Origin: Epiperipatus broadwayi
Taxonomy: Eukaryota; Onychophora; Udeonychophora; Euonychophora; Peripatidae
Assembly: GCA_028023455.1 (NCBI GenBank)
Contig: JAQFVV010006197.1
Coordinates: forward strand, 15,063,254-15,127,253
Length of the DNA: 64,000 bases
Direction of reading: 5' to 3'
The notes below the pieces were generated by a model that did not search any database, was not told the origin of the DNA, and was given only the letters and a program-made list of their open reading frames with translations. Shown here one piece after another: positions 46,660-60,100 of this stretch. The position numbers were made by a program, and so were the translations under genes. How positions within the stretch are numbered: the stretch's first letter is position 1; every line of letters begins with the position of its first letter.

Positions 46660-47570
46660 TCAACCATTATCAATCCACTTCAGGATAAAGGTCTCTCTCT
46701 AAGTTCAATCTATCTTCTATGATTTCTAACTTCTCTTCTCCACATCACACCAGCAACTTCCTTATTTCATCTTTCATTTCACATATTGTCACTTTCTAGA
46801 TCTTTTAAATCTCTTGGAATCGCTTTTAAGATTTCAACTGTCCATCAATTATCATCTCTTCTAGCAATATGTTCAGTCCAACTCCACTTTAATTTCTTAA
46901 TTCTTTTAATGATGTCAGTTACCACCTGTTTGTTCTCTTACCCATGTATTTTGTTTTTGATCTCTTCTTGTTACTCCTAAAACGTATCTCTCCATACTTT
47001 ATTGAGTGGTCTGAAGTCTCTGTATTGCTCTTCTGTTAAGTGTACAAGTCTCAAATTCATAAATAAGAAATGGTAAAACACATTTATTAGAATTTTTTTT
47101 TTTCAAACGCATAAGAATATTTTCTTTTAAGTTTAATCCTATGATTAATTTCAACCATTGTTTCCATCTTATAGTAATAATCTGACCAAGATATTTATAG
47201 TTGTTAACTTCTAACTCATCATTATCAACCTTTATTTTCGTCTTTTGAGAAAACCCATTGAACATTCATTTAGTTTTTTCAACATTTAACTTTAATCTCA
47301 CTTTCATCTGATAATTCTTGCAACTTTCCTGAAGCTCTAAAGCATTATTTACAAAAACAACTACATCACCTGCAGAATCTAGATAATTTAAATAATCTCC
47401 ATTTTCTTGTACTCCCTTAGCTTGCCATTTTAATCCACAAAATAGTCCTTGTAAAACTTCTGTAAAAGATTTGGAGTCAACCTGTTATACACACTTCTCA
47501 ACGTTAATCCTTTTATTATCAGTATGTAATCTAATTGTTGCTATTGCATTTTTATAAATAGTCTTCATAA
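46660..47570 (-). mobile_element. RTE-like LINE fragment, C-terminal part, antisense
   Basis: On the minus strand 47265-46999 is open and reads ELEVNNYKYLGQIITIRWKQ and CVLPFLIYEFETCTLN, the conserved region that follows the catalytic palm in RTE-like enzymes (usually ..YKYLGQ..., CVLP..TYG.ETW). Downstream, 46960-46800 (-) reads DIIKRIKKLKWSWTEHIARR, the conserved C-terminal LKW.W.GH.AR segment. 5' of it, 47300-47560 (-) holds the palm region with stops. This is the least decayed of the three RTE-like fragments here, but it is truncated and has stops, so it is not functional. Confidence 0.8.
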
Positions 47571-47659
47571 TATATATATATATATTATAGATAACATTTT
47601 TATTTTAAGAATTCTGTAAATAAATTACTGCTATTAAATATATAATAATTAGAATATAA

Positions 47660-47746
47660 CAGAGGCAAAACTCTCCGTACAATAGCACCACTCAGTGCAA
47701 TCCAGAGTAATCAATGGATGCAGAAAGAATGGTGATCATGTGATGT
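47660..47746 (+). repeat. Short relative of the fold-back element at 5711-6194
   Basis: It begins AGGCAAAACTCTCCGTACAA, continues CAGAGTAATCAATGGATGC and ends GGTGATCATGTGATGTTTAG. These are the first ~55 bp and the last ~25 bp of the 484-bp fold-back unit joined directly, without the right arm and the middle. Confidence 0.7.
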
Positions 47747-47759
47747 TTAGTGGCTTAAT

Positions 47760-50190
47760 AAGAGTATAAATTTATTCAAAGAATGTATCTGTACTTAGTT
47801 CTTGTGAATAAGTTTAATACCAGTTGCATATTTTCTTTGTTTATCAGTGTTTAAATAAAGATTTGGATAAAGATATTTATTTAATGGAACTTTTCTCTAT
47901 GTAAATCTAATGTTGTTCTCTACATAGCCCAACAAATTTCTTTTATAGAAACATTTTTCAAGACTTTACTAAGTCTTCCCATTATTTAACAAGCTTGAGG
48001 ACTTTTTAAGTCTACAATTCTCCATGTTTTCTAGATATAATATTAAATAAATAAATAATCAAATGACTTTATTGCTTGAAAATAATTTTTAAAAAATGAG
48101 GGTCAGAAATGACAGAATCTGGTGCATTCCATGAATTTTAAGGTCCCAGAATCTGTCATTCTATTATTACACTAAATCTTACATAGCAACATATTTAAAT
48201 AATGTTAAAGTTTGCATTTTGTATAAATTATTTTCTAAGCATATCAACATAGTAGTTATAGATTTAGATTATAATTAAACTGTTATGAGAGAGTATCATA
48301 ATAATAAACTGAGAGAAGAATATGTATTTTAAAACTTATATTAAAAAAATTGCAATAACATTAAAAAAAAAAAAAAAAACTTGAGCAAATAAGAAAAACA
48401 AAAAAATGATATCATTACATCATTTTTGCATATTGTTAAAAACATTTTAATTTAAAATTCTCTTACTATCTGGTGTAGCTTTTTAAAACTTCAGTTTATT
48501 TATTATAGTAACCCTTTAGTAATATAAACTGATATATTATTGCTATTTCTGTTTAAATAAAACTAGTTATAAACACTAATCACAACAGTTTAATATATTT
48601 CAAAATATAGTAATTAACAATAAAATTCTCATAAAATACTTAAATGGTAATAAACAGTACATGACAGCAACAATAATGTATTATATATACAATATATATT
48701 TTAGTAAAATTAACAACCTCAAATGCTTTCAAAAACTCCATTATGATTAAAAGCTAAAAAAAATAACTGACAATCTATTTACAAAAATAGTAAATGTTTC
48801 GTATTAAAATATTAAATGTAATAATCTATGTGACATAATATTCTAAGTAAAATAAAGCATCAACAAAGCAATAAATCTGGTGATAGATTGTATCAATATA
48901 TTTAGTACTAGGTATATAAATTTATAAAAAATATAATAAGCTTTACTGTTTTCTTAGAAAAATATTTTATTATACTAGAATATAATTAACCACAAATTCT
49001 AATTACAAGTTATATACATAAATAACATGTACAGATTTTATGGATGATTTTTTTTTTCCAGACAACAAATAGTTACATTATATACAATTCACAGTATGTT
49101 GCTATAATAAAGTAAGAGCACTTTTAAATTAAAAAATTTAATGGCATCAAATACATTTCACCTTTGCTGATATATTTAGGACTTTTTTTTAAAATATTAT
49201 GATAACTTTCTAATTTAACATAAGACAGCAATTTTCTTTTGTTTCCCAATGACCACATCATGTCATGACAGAAGTGTGTATTCATGAGAACATATCTAAA
49301 GGTAGTAATATTTTTTTCTTCAAAAAACACATATATGTGAAAATTCTGAAACAAAATTAAATACAGTATATGTATATGTGCATGTAAATGTACATTTGAA
49401 TATATATATATATATCAATAGCAAACAAAAAAAAATACTAACAAAATCCATTTTGCATATTAATTTTCATGTATAAAAGTGATTATGTATTGTCATGATA
49501 TAAAAAAAAAACCGTTATTTGTAACATAATAAGCGATTCATATTTATATATTTATGATGGTTTTTTTTTATTTTTCAGACAAATATTTTTGAAATATTAT
49601 TAAAATTGATAAAGATTATAAAAAATAATATAAACATCAATATACGAGGAACTCTAAAATATATTTATTATTTAAATTTATTTTGCTTTTTATATGATTT
49701 AGGAGTGTTTATACATTAATAATACAAAAGCAGTTAGAATAGTTTTTAAAATTGAATCTCATAATTAAATGATATTGAAAAATGAAATCCACTAATTCAT
49801 ATTTTGTAAAAATTTGATTTACATTTTTATTTCTTGAAGAAGAAAAAATAATCTAGTCTCAATAATGTAGATTAGATGAAAGGACATTTTTCAAACCTCA
49901 TACAAAAATTCTGCTTGATTACATTTTTTCAATTTTAAAAATTAAAACATTAATTATTTACAAAAGCAGATAAATAATTAAAATTTATTAATAATGATTC
50001 CAGACATATATAATACTGAAGTCATTATTTTTAGTTTTGAATTCCAAACGTCAATGAAAAATGGCAAAAATTTAAAATCACTATCTGATAATAATTTATT
50101 ACTCAAACTTACTATAAATGACACTAGATTAGAGAAATGCTCTTGTTACATTACTTTGAGTTGGAAAAAAGATAAAAATAAAATTCAATT
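47760..50190. other. A/T-rich stretch, nothing recognised
   Basis: Only small inverted repeats (ATGACAGAATCTGG near 48107 with a complement near 48153) and simple sequence. Chance ORFs at 49124-49354 and 49994-50224, the latter running into the Tigger-like end. Confidence 0.5.
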
Positions 50191-50198
50191 TTTTACTA

Positions 50199-51339
50199 CA
50201 CCTGGGTCTCGTTTTATGCGATAGGTTCCTCAGAAAACATGCGCAAATGAAATCGCGCAAAAATAGACGTAACTTACCATGAAAAGGGGGGATACGGACT
50301 GTGATTTTTCAAAAATCGCATAAGAGCAAAGCACTAACGTAAAATTACTTGAAAATTCACGCAAAAAAAAAAATAAGGAAATAAAATATGACTAATAAAA
50401 AATTTCAAATTTTTAAAAAATTGATACAAGATAAACTTTTTAAACTATTTTTTAACTATAATATTTAATTTTATTCAAAACAATATGTATTTTTATGCAT
50501 ACATTTTTTTATACACATTTTAATTATTATCGCTATTTACCGGTAAACAGGTTCGTTTGCAAACTTCACTCTCATGTTGTGTTAATTGTTTTCTGGTGAC
50601 AATGTAATTAGTAATTAATCTTTGAGATAATGATATCCAGACATACAACCATTTAGCTCTCATTGGAATTTAAGATCACATTTGTGATTAATGTCATTTA
50701 TAAGAAAATAATTTGCCAACTGATTAGAAAGTTGAAGACCTTCTCGAATCATTTGTGAAGTGAAAAGAACAGGTTCCACTTCTGTTTCATTATCTTTTTC
50801 TACATTTTCTTCTGTATCTAAACTTTTATTTTTGTCTTTAATTTTTTAATTTTCAATTCTGTTTAAAAATCAAATTTCGTTTCACTGCTATTACTCACTT
50901 TTTAAAAATAAACTTGCAGACACTAAATGATTAATAATTGATTAAACGTTCTTTTTTAAAAAACAAAAACAGAATGTGATTTTTTTTTCTTAAAAATAAA
51001 CAGAATGTGATTTAAAATGCAAAATTAACACGCACTATGTTTGAACAAATTTACATTATAATCTTGTAAAATTTAATGTGTGTATACATAAAATGTGGAA
51101 ATCAGGATTTTAATTTCATTATTGATAAAATCTTACTATTATAAAGCACTGAAAATATTGAAATTACTAAGATGAAAGTCGAATTCCAATAATGTGCTAT
51201 TACTTTCAATATAACATAAGTGCGCGAAATTTATTATTTAAAGTAATAGCGCATTATCGGAAGTCGACTTCTGGTGAAACGTGAATCACGTAACTTCGAA
51301 ATCATGTTAAATAAGTCCATGTAAAAAGAGACCCAGGTG
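50199..51339 (-). mobile_element. Tigger-like DNA transposon, deleted copy A
   Basis: The ends CACCTGGGTCTCGTTTTATG and its complement (...GACCCAGGTG) are inverted, flanked by TA at 50197-50198 and 51340-51341. The left end matches the right end of copy B (61415-62667) in reverse, so the element lies on the minus strand. About 1.14 kb is too short for an autonomous element; only a C-terminal transposase remnant survives inside. Near 51175-51275 it carries a ~100-bp hairpin (CGATAATGCGCTATTAC type) also present in copy B. Confidence 0.87.
50610..50830 (-). pseudogene. C-terminal remnant of Tigger/CENP-B-type transposase
   Basis: Read on minus: SLDTEENVEKDNETEVEPVL, then MIREGLQLSNQLANYFLIND, then DLKFQ-stop-ELNGCMSGY. 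This is the acidic linker and the C-terminal helical region of tigger-like proteins, where ..LKFQREL.. is usual. The stop replaces the Arg, a single C-to-T change (CGA to TGA). The DDE catalytic part is absent from this copy. Confidence 0.65.
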
Positions 51340-51767
51340 TATTTGCAGATTTAGATAATGAATTGAATAAAAAACTTTAATAATGATTCCAAATATACAA
51401 TAGTCAAATATGTTTAAAAATACATATATACAAGCAACAAATATTACAAATTATAAAATTATTATAAAAAAGCCTTTTTCGGCAAATTATGTATAGTGAT
51501 TCCAAATATATATACACATGCTAAAAATCATTTTGAACTGGTAAAATAATTACATTCTCTATTGCTATTTATCACTATAGAAATGAATAATTATCTTTAA
51601 CCAGAAATAATATTTGGTATTAAGATCTATTTTTTAGTTAATGTTAAATAAATAGTTTCATTAGAAAATAAAAATATATGCAACTGATAAATATTAATAA
51701 TAAATATAATTTTTTTATTATAATAAATACTTTTATTTACTGGAAACTAAAAATACAGAGCATAATG

Positions 51768-51909
51768 GTTTTTTCAACCACAATTGAGATTTTTATATTT
51801 TACTTGAAGTAAAAGCATGGAGTCAAGAAATTAGGACAGACTTAATTTCTGTATCTTTTATGCTTTTACTTTAAGTTAAATATGAAAATCACAATTGCAG
51901 TTGAAAAAA
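51768..51909. repeat. Hairpin with ~50-bp arms
   Basis: TTTTTTCAACCACAATTGAG through AAGTAAAAGCAT (51768-51818) is the imperfect complement of ATGCTTTTACTTTAAG through GCAGTTGAAAAAAT (51860-51909). The loop itself holds a small hairpin (AGAAATTAGG / ACTTAATTTCT). Confidence 0.75.
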
Positions 51910-52351
51910 TAATTACATCTGTGGTTTTACCTCCTAGCAAATAAATGTTTATCATAATTTTTTTTTTTAGAAATATTATTTTTGCAATTATTTCAAATGA
52001 CAACCTAATGATTGAAAGTAAAATCCATGTATATTAAATAAAGACCATATACAATAAATTTTTGTTTATTTGGAAAGCATTGAAAGAAAAAATGTTACTT
52101 TTTAAACAAATGAACTTTTACAATCAAACATAATCGCTAAAATACTTTTTAACATAAACTTTTTTAATATATATATATATATATATACTGCACTTTCATG
52201 CATATTACTCAAAACTTATCAAACTAACATCAATGTATTTAAAATTTTATATCAAAATATGTGAAATTTTATCCATCAATCCCTCTAGAATAAAGAAACT
52301 ACAGAACATACCTAAACTATTTGTGTCATATTGCATTGTCAGTGATTTATA

Positions 52352-52430
52352 CCAAATGTACAAAATTTGAAAATTCTATTGGATGTAAATATATTACATC
52401 CCAATTTTCAAATTTTATCCAAATAAACAA
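52352..52430. repeat. Hairpin with ~30-bp arms
   Basis: AAAATTTGAAAATTC..ATTGGATGTAA is the imperfect complement of TTACATCCCAATTTTCAAATTTT, meeting at ATATATTA near 52393. Confidence 0.65.
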
Positions 52431-52539
52431 AGAGAAATTGTAACTTCAATAAAAGATTAATAAAAAGTTGCTTTACTTATTATAATAATTGTAATATTAA
52501 AACCATATCTATTTGAAAAAAAAATATTACTACAAGACA

Positions 52540-52579
<40 letters not shown>

Positions 52580-53867
52580 TATATTGTTCATTATTTATCT
52601 TAATTAAATACAAATCAAATTCTATGTCTATAGGTATATTAGTTTCAAAATAATTAAATTCTAGCTTATATAAATATGTAAAATGTGTTCTTTAACATAC
52701 ATAAGTTTTAGAATGGTGAGCATATGAATCTTTAAAAATGCCAAAAAACTTCAACAATTTCTTGTTTATTTATAAATAAGAAAATTGTTTATTATTATAA
52801 AATAATTTCTTTATTTATCAAATCTTGGCTGCTAAATAAACCATTCCGTCAAGTATAAATAATATCAAAAATTTAAATATTTTAATTAAGTCTTCATGAC
52901 ATTTCTTTCAATAATTTCTCAAAAATAGTTTTATTTAAATCCCAATTTTTATATAACCATATATTTAATTACATATTATTTAAAAAAATAATTCTTCTTT
53001 AGAAATTAAGTTTTACCATGACATGAATTAAATATTTAAAATGTAAGTGTATGTATAAATTTTTGTTTTTCATATTTAGCTTAAAAAATGATTTTGTAAG
53101 CAGAATTTATTTTATATAAAGTATTTCACCTATATCCACGATTAAAAAAATAGTAAAATATAAAAAAATTAGAAATTAAAAAAAAGAGTTAAATATATAT
53201 TTTTCTATACTTTAATTTTTTATCTGACAATGTTTATACTATAGGTATATTGTCCCCTATATGTGAATGCCTGTATGTTTATAGACACATATAAATATTT
53301 AAAAAAAAAGATTGTAAAAGATTATCTGTGGATTTAGATAACAATGATGTGTATAAAGCAAATATGAATATGGATAGATATCGAATGCTGTACAAAATGA
53401 AGACAATTCTATATATGACTTTTATTCTATTCAATAGTTTTCCTTGACATTTCACATAATTCAATATTCAGTTTAATATGATAAATAAAGAATGATTACT
53501 TTATAGCAAGAAAGTTATTTAAAAAAAAATATTTACTGTTTATAAATTACATAATCTCTTTAGAAGATCATAAATATTTTTTTAAATTTTCTTTCATTTG
53601 GAAAAAAAAAAAAACTTTTTTTTAGCAGTAGCAATCATAAACATTAAATAAATAAAAATAATATTTGATGAAAAAAAAATTGTTTTTGCACTATTAATAA
53701 AAAAGATCAAGTAAGAACTTAAAATAAATGTAGACCTATTGTTGTATTCAACTGGTATGAAATGCCTGGAAATATTGCATTTTAAATTGTGATTTAATCT
53801 ATAAATAAATCTATTTTAACTAAAATATCATCTAGGAAGTTTTTTTACTTTTGTGTATATAACATAT

Positions 53868-54179
53868 CATTTATAATAGAAAATAATAATGAATTCTTTA
53901 TAACAGCTATATAAATCTCAGTAATAATATTACACATAAAGCCTTTCTCAAGACCTGGTTTGGTACCCTTTTTAAATGTTACTAATCTATTTAACATTAA
54001 CAAACTATTTCAAACATAAAACCATCTAGTATTCAATAAGGGGATTAAAACAAGCAATAACAACATAAATCATTAAAATAAATCAAAATCCTCATATATA
54101 AATCCAGTAATTATAAAATAATTGATTATATCATAACAATACATTAAATAAATATTACATGCATTTTTTTTTACAATTA
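53868..54179 (-). repeat. Interspersed repeat X, inverted copy (mate at 62668-62970)
   Basis: About 310 bp matching the other copy in reverse, with small differences. Shared words include CAGCTATATAAATCTCAGTA, ATTACACATAAAGCC, CTGGTTTGGTAC, ACCATCTAGT, AATCCAGTAATTA and TGATTATATCATAACAATA. The right edge falls exactly at the TA that carries the Tigger-like insertion in the other copy. Confidence 0.8.
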
Positions 54180-54184
54180 TTTAT

Positions 54185-56595
54185 TGTAAGGGTAGTTTAC
54201 AATCCTAAAAAAAAAAAAGCCTGCATTAAACCACATCACCAAGTCAAGCTTATCTAAAACTTATGCTTAACCAATAAGTTCTTGAACATATGCTATTTCT
54301 TTTTATATATAAATACACTATCAATATTTGCATCATTAAATCATGAAATAATAAATATCACAACAAACTAATTTTAATTTTTTTATTTGAAAGACTAGAA
54401 ATAAATGCTTTAAAAGAATCATATAAATGTATATGTATACTAATAGCAAACTAACAGTCAGTGTATTGTGTCACAAAATAAGCAGTACAATAGCGCAGAC
54501 ATAGACAAAGCAAGCATAGTGATGACCCAATATCAAGTTGATCACTAAGTAATGAAGTGTGGAAAAAAAAAAAATTAGGATTCCATTATGTAATAGCTCT
54601 AATCAATTACGATGTGTGTAATTTATGTAACAATAGGTAACTATAGCAAGATAGGACAAAATGTAAAATATAATATGCCAAGTACCTGAAACAATGTGAC
54701 CTCATTTTAAAACTAAGTTTTATACAAAAGCAAAGGGAGTTTATAACCATCGACTTTTAAAAAAATACATTAGCAGTAGAAAGTCAATACCGGGAGAGTG
54801 AATTTTTAAATGATAAAGAACATGGACGACATGTTCTAAATTACCCGCTTTTCTTTATGAATTCCATAAGACAGGAAGGAAGTGCCATCAGCAATTGGGT
54901 TAAGAGTAAACAAATAAGTCTGTGCAGTTTGACAAAATAATTATATTGTTTTTGAACTGATTAAAAATAATAATAAAACAAAATCATTCGTACATGAAAG
55001 GAAAAGATTAAAATCATTGCCAGCTAATGAAAAGAATAATGAAGTAATTTGTTTTGCATATAAAACTACCAGATGTTAAACTCCAACACAATAAATTTAT
55101 GTATATTAGAAAGTGCCATACGATGTATTCTGGCTAACCATAGGGGCCGAATGCCATTAATTCTAATCATGGAAGTATCATAACCTCATTTGCCCACTCT
55201 TATAAAGCCTAAAGAAATATTCATCATCCTATAGCAAATGTTTACATGTGAATCAAGAGAAATAGTTGGGAAAAGATCAAGGCAGTATCGTTACAAGCGT
55301 GTTTATGTAGAAATTCCAAAAAAAGATCAATGTTTATTTAAGAAGATTTGTATTGAAGTTATAGACTGTACATATGAAGGACATTGTTGCTGAACTCATG
55401 GATAACAACAATCAAGATGATTTTATGGGAATCTTAAACTTTGTTACATTTCATTACTATGTACAGATTTGTTTTTTTTATTTCCATGCTTGGAAGCCAA
55501 AACAGGTACATTTTGGGAAAGTCAATTATAAGAGTAAGCAGAAGTAAAAAAAAAAAAAAAGGGGGGGGAGATTTATTTGAATATTTTTCTTTTGTTCTAA
55601 ATAAAATTTAGATCAGCTTACCTTCCTTAACAATGGTCATCATGATGTGGGATAAAAGGTAAGATTTTTAACATCCCATAGTAAATGCTCGCACGTATTA
55701 CAGGACAGAGTTTACGTTATTTGTTTATTGTTGATTAATAATCATTGTACGTTCATTTTTTATTGGTATGAATGATTAATGTATGATCTTTTCTATCTAT
55801 AGTAGGGATTTATATATGGATTAGGGGGGGGGAGTCGCAAACAGATTGAATATCATTAACCTAGATTGGATGACGATACTATGACAAATGGACCAGCATA
55901 ATAATTTAAATTAACTGGTTAACTTCGTGATCGTCTAAAAATTATAATAAATTTTTTTTTTTGCTTTGTAAATAATTAATGCCAAATCTTGAACTTCTAC
56001 CATTGGGATAGGCATGGAAATATTAATTATACTCAGTATCAATATGGTAGAAATCTAACCTTACCACAGCCAATTAAATCATTTATTATTGTTAAAACAT
56101 TTTGAAATATTTTTTTTGTTATTTTGTTTCGTTATATAATAAAATGTTATAGAACCTGTTTATATCGAAGTGGTCTCAAGTTTATTAAAATAACTTTGCA
56201 TTCACTAATTAAGATGCAGTTGGAATTATATAGGCACACATCTCATTCTGTACGTAATAATAGTGGAAAATGTTTGGGTGGGTATATAAATCAATTGTAA
56301 CCTATATAGAAGTACAACAGTTCTTGACTTGTGCAGGTTCATCCCTGATGAGAGACAAAGGCAAAATCATCTCTGAGTTTGAATACCGATGTATAACGGA
56401 GCCAAAAAAGGAGGATGAGATGTGGATGAACTAGCCCAAATTGTGTCTAGATTTAATGAGTAAACATAGAGTTAGCCCATCAGAGCTAAATACAATCGTG
56501 GGTTATGCATTCAGTCACGCCATCAATGGTATCTTATCAGGTCTGGCAGTAGTACTGAACTCCACTCCCCTTCTCTCATCCAAGTGACCAGCCTG
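54185..56595. other. A/T-rich stretch, nothing recognised
   Basis: G-runs at about 55561-55568 and 55827-55834. The segment 56280-56600 is more balanced in composition but shows no ORF or family signature. Confidence 0.5.
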
Positions 56596-56599
56596 TTAC

Positions 56600-57123
56600 A
56601 ATATATATCATTTTATACAATTTTCCATTCATTTTTAATTAACCAATTGTTAAACGAATTTATAGAAGTCTTGTAAATATCCATACAATTATTTAAATTA
56701 TTTTTAATATAGTATGTTTCATATATTTGTTTTCTTTTTGAATCCTTTATATAATTTAAAGGTTTAATATTTTTTGTAGCTTCTATTCTATGCCCATATT
56801 TCAAATAATGAATGTATAATGATGATAAATCTGCATTATACATTCATTACTTGAAATATGGGCATAGAATAGATGCTACAAAAAGTATTAGACCTTTAAA
56901 TTATCATCATTATACATTCATTACTTGAAATATGGGTATAGAATAGACGCTACAAAAATATTAAACCTTTAAATTATATAAAGGATTAAAAAAAAGATAA
57001 ATATATGAAACATACTATATTAAAAATAATTTAAATAATTGTATGAATATTTACAAGACTTATATAAATTCGGTTAACAATTGGTTAATTAAAAATGAAT
57101 GGAAAATTATATAAAATGATATA
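56600..57123. repeat. Palindrome of two inverted PLE family-A 3' ends
   Basis: The left arm (56600-56843, -) keeps an open frame for the last 76 residues of a PLE: YIHYLKYGHRIEATKNIKPL, NYIKDSKRKQIYETYYI (with the catalytic YET), then NCMDIYK and NNWLIKNEW at the end. This matches the C-terminus of the protein at 1434-3881 (LNYIKDVNRRRLYETNYI). The right arm (56835-57123, +) is the same sequence inverted, broken by stops, and holds an extra tandem unit of about 72 bp (CATTATACATTCATTACTTG at 56834 and 56908). The arms meet near 56840. Confidence 0.88.
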
Positions 57124-60100
57124 TACTGTACCCTTACTTCTCGATGTATAATATAGTTTGAAATATGACTAGCTCAATTAAAATTATACTGCTTAATTAA
57201 AGTTTGCATATCTATTTTTAATTACTTTATAATATCATATTCTAATTAAATTTATTATCAATTATCAAAATCAATATAGTTCTATAGTATGTACTAATTA
57301 AATAAGTATTTATCAAAATCATGAGACTGTGAAGTAAAGTTACAAAGTAATAAGTAGATTTACATTGAGTCAATATCTCCTAAGACATTGTCTCAATGGC
57401 ATAAGAATACTATCACCTCCTTATTAACTTACTACTACCTCTACAGCATTCTTATGGCTTTTAAATAAAATAAATTATCTTTAATAATAATAAAATAAAT
57501 AAATCTTAACTTTTAATTTTTAAAATATAATTAAATAATCTCAGGTTCTTCTAATTATCTTAAAGTAATGATAACTCATGTAAATAAGTATGATATGGGA
57601 TTTTATATCAAACCTAAATACACCTAACTTATTTTAATAATAATAATACTCAATACTAATCTTAGGGTATAACTTAATCTTATCTACTTCTGTTATATTA
57701 TTAAGTATTAAATAAATAAATAATCATATGTATATCTTTTATTTTCATATAGTATCTTAATTTTGGAATAGATCAAAATCTTACAATTTATTAATCTGTG
57801 GCAATAAATAATATTGTACTCTTATATTATGCATGATAATTACTCTATGACCATTGTAATATGATGTAATAATGTCAATCAATTCTCATAAATGATAATC
57901 AGGAAAATATTGTATTTATTTCTAAAATAATATTAATAAATTCACATTGTGCAAATATTATGTTTCTTCAAATTATCTGCTGTCAAATGCTGTGGTGCAA
58001 AATAATGAACTCGACACACTTTTAAAACAAATTAAACAAATTTATTTACATTAACTTCAACTAAGAATTTATTTACAATATTTACAATTCAAAATTATGA
58101 AAACAAAGAAAATAAAATAAGAAAATAATAATACAATATGTTTACACTGTTATTAACTCATACTCCTAATAAGTGATTATACATCCTTTAAAATGCTGTA
58201 TTAATAACATTGAAGTATGTTTTCAAAACTTAGACTTTAAATACATATCAGTAAGCTTCAATTATTACAAAAAAATTTATGTAAATACTGTTTATGTAGC
58301 ATATGTAAACAATTAACCTTTATTAATTAAATTGCTACATTAATTAAGTATTACTATTATTCATTTCATAATGTAATAGTATGTGTTCACTTTATTATTA
58401 GTACTACTTTAATATTATAATATAGAAATTAATGTATCTGTGTAATGTAATAACAAATAATTGATTATAACTTTATATTTCACTTAATGCAATTCATGCT
58501 ACAGGTTTTATCAAATATGCATTACATATATGTACTGTTGAAATAATAATAATATTTAAATTATTCATTAATTTCAAATTCATAAAGCACTATATTAGAT
58601 AAATTTTATGATTCTTTTCTGTGTGAAATTATTACTTTAATCCATGTGTTATACTACTCCTTCCTAATAAATTTCTATTTACAAAACATCCTCTAAAACT
58701 TATTTAAACTCTCCGGAAAAACAATCATCAACTTTAAATAAATACTAATTATTCAAAACTATTTATACTTTCTCATCTATATTCAGTAAACTTTTAATTC
58801 AAACATAAACTTCTACATAAAACTTAACTTAATTTATCCAATAAAATATAATAAAATATAAACTTTGAAATCTCTTCCTAACTTTTAAATAAAATAATTA
58901 CTTATATGAATAATAAATATAATTTTAATACTCCAACATAATAATAATAAAAAATAAAAAATCAAAATTTATTTACGAAAGAATCATATAATTATTTCTA
59001 AGCTTCTTATGTAATGTTGTATCGTATTTATATCATAAATTCAAATTATGCATATTTAAATAAAACTGTTACTGCCAATATAATGTGTGTGTATTTTTAA
59101 AATAATCATACATTCATTCAAAATAACATATCATTCGGTTGATCTAAAGAAAACATATTAAATACATTAAAATTATTATTATTATACAATTTTTACCATC
59201 AATAATGATTTAATGTACAGTCCATCTTCCAATATTCTTCGGAATTACAGCTTCATAAAATAATTCACATTTACACATCACGATCATTCTTTAACATATT
59301 ACGTTTTATATTAATTATAAAATAAACTTATGCAATTAATTATTATATTATTTTTAGTTACTATTTTAAGAAATGTACCTATCTTATTTTTAATAGATTA
59401 ATAATATTTAAATTTTATATTAAATAAATAAATAGAATTTATATTACGTAATTCCAGCGATGTTTTCTTTTAACCATAATAGTTCTTAAAATCCAAGGTA
59501 CACATTTACTAGAACACCATTTCCTGTTTCCGGTCCATCACGTGTTTTTTTAAAAGTTTATGAAAAATGAAAACGTTCTTTTAAAACAAAATAAAAGTTA
59601 ATTCCTCCATAAGAAATAAAATAAAATTAAAAATAGTTTATAGGCTCCGGATCTAGTTCTTTTAAGAATATTATTTAAAAGTTATTATCTTAGCTTAGTC
59701 TTTAGTTTTATGAAAAATTATCATTTAATTACTTTTAAATTAACTGGGACGTCCACTTATTACTTGCACATTTCTTAATAAAAATCCAGGTAAGAATAAG
59801 TTTCTTTATTTATAAACGACCTGCGTTTAAATTATTTTAATATAATAATTTTATTATATTAAGATTTTTAGCTAATTATATTTCAATTGACTTGCTTTTA
59901 AAATTATCAACATTCAGTCTTTTAAAAAAACATAAAGACTTAACAAGGCAAGTATTTATAAAACTACTTTCATTTTTAATATCTTTACTTAAGATATATA
60001 TTTTAAATTTATAGCTTGCAAAAATACTTTCTTCATAAAGAAGTATTTTATTCTTTAAAATATCTATTTTCTAATAGTCAATATTAATTAGCTTTTAAAA

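Larger units (their letters stand above)
51342..53865. other. A/T-rich stretch with hairpins and a microsatellite
   Basis: No gene. An (AAT)n microsatellite lies at about 52541-52580. Long hairpins are listed separately. The ORF at 53279-53464 (-) is chance. Confidence 0.5.

Noticed and set aside
56341-56385. Hammerhead-like string CTGATGAGAGA...TCTCTGAGTTT
   Set aside because: It has the CTGATGA core and a stem, but the required GAAA is replaced by GAGT and no flanking stems pair. Probably chance.
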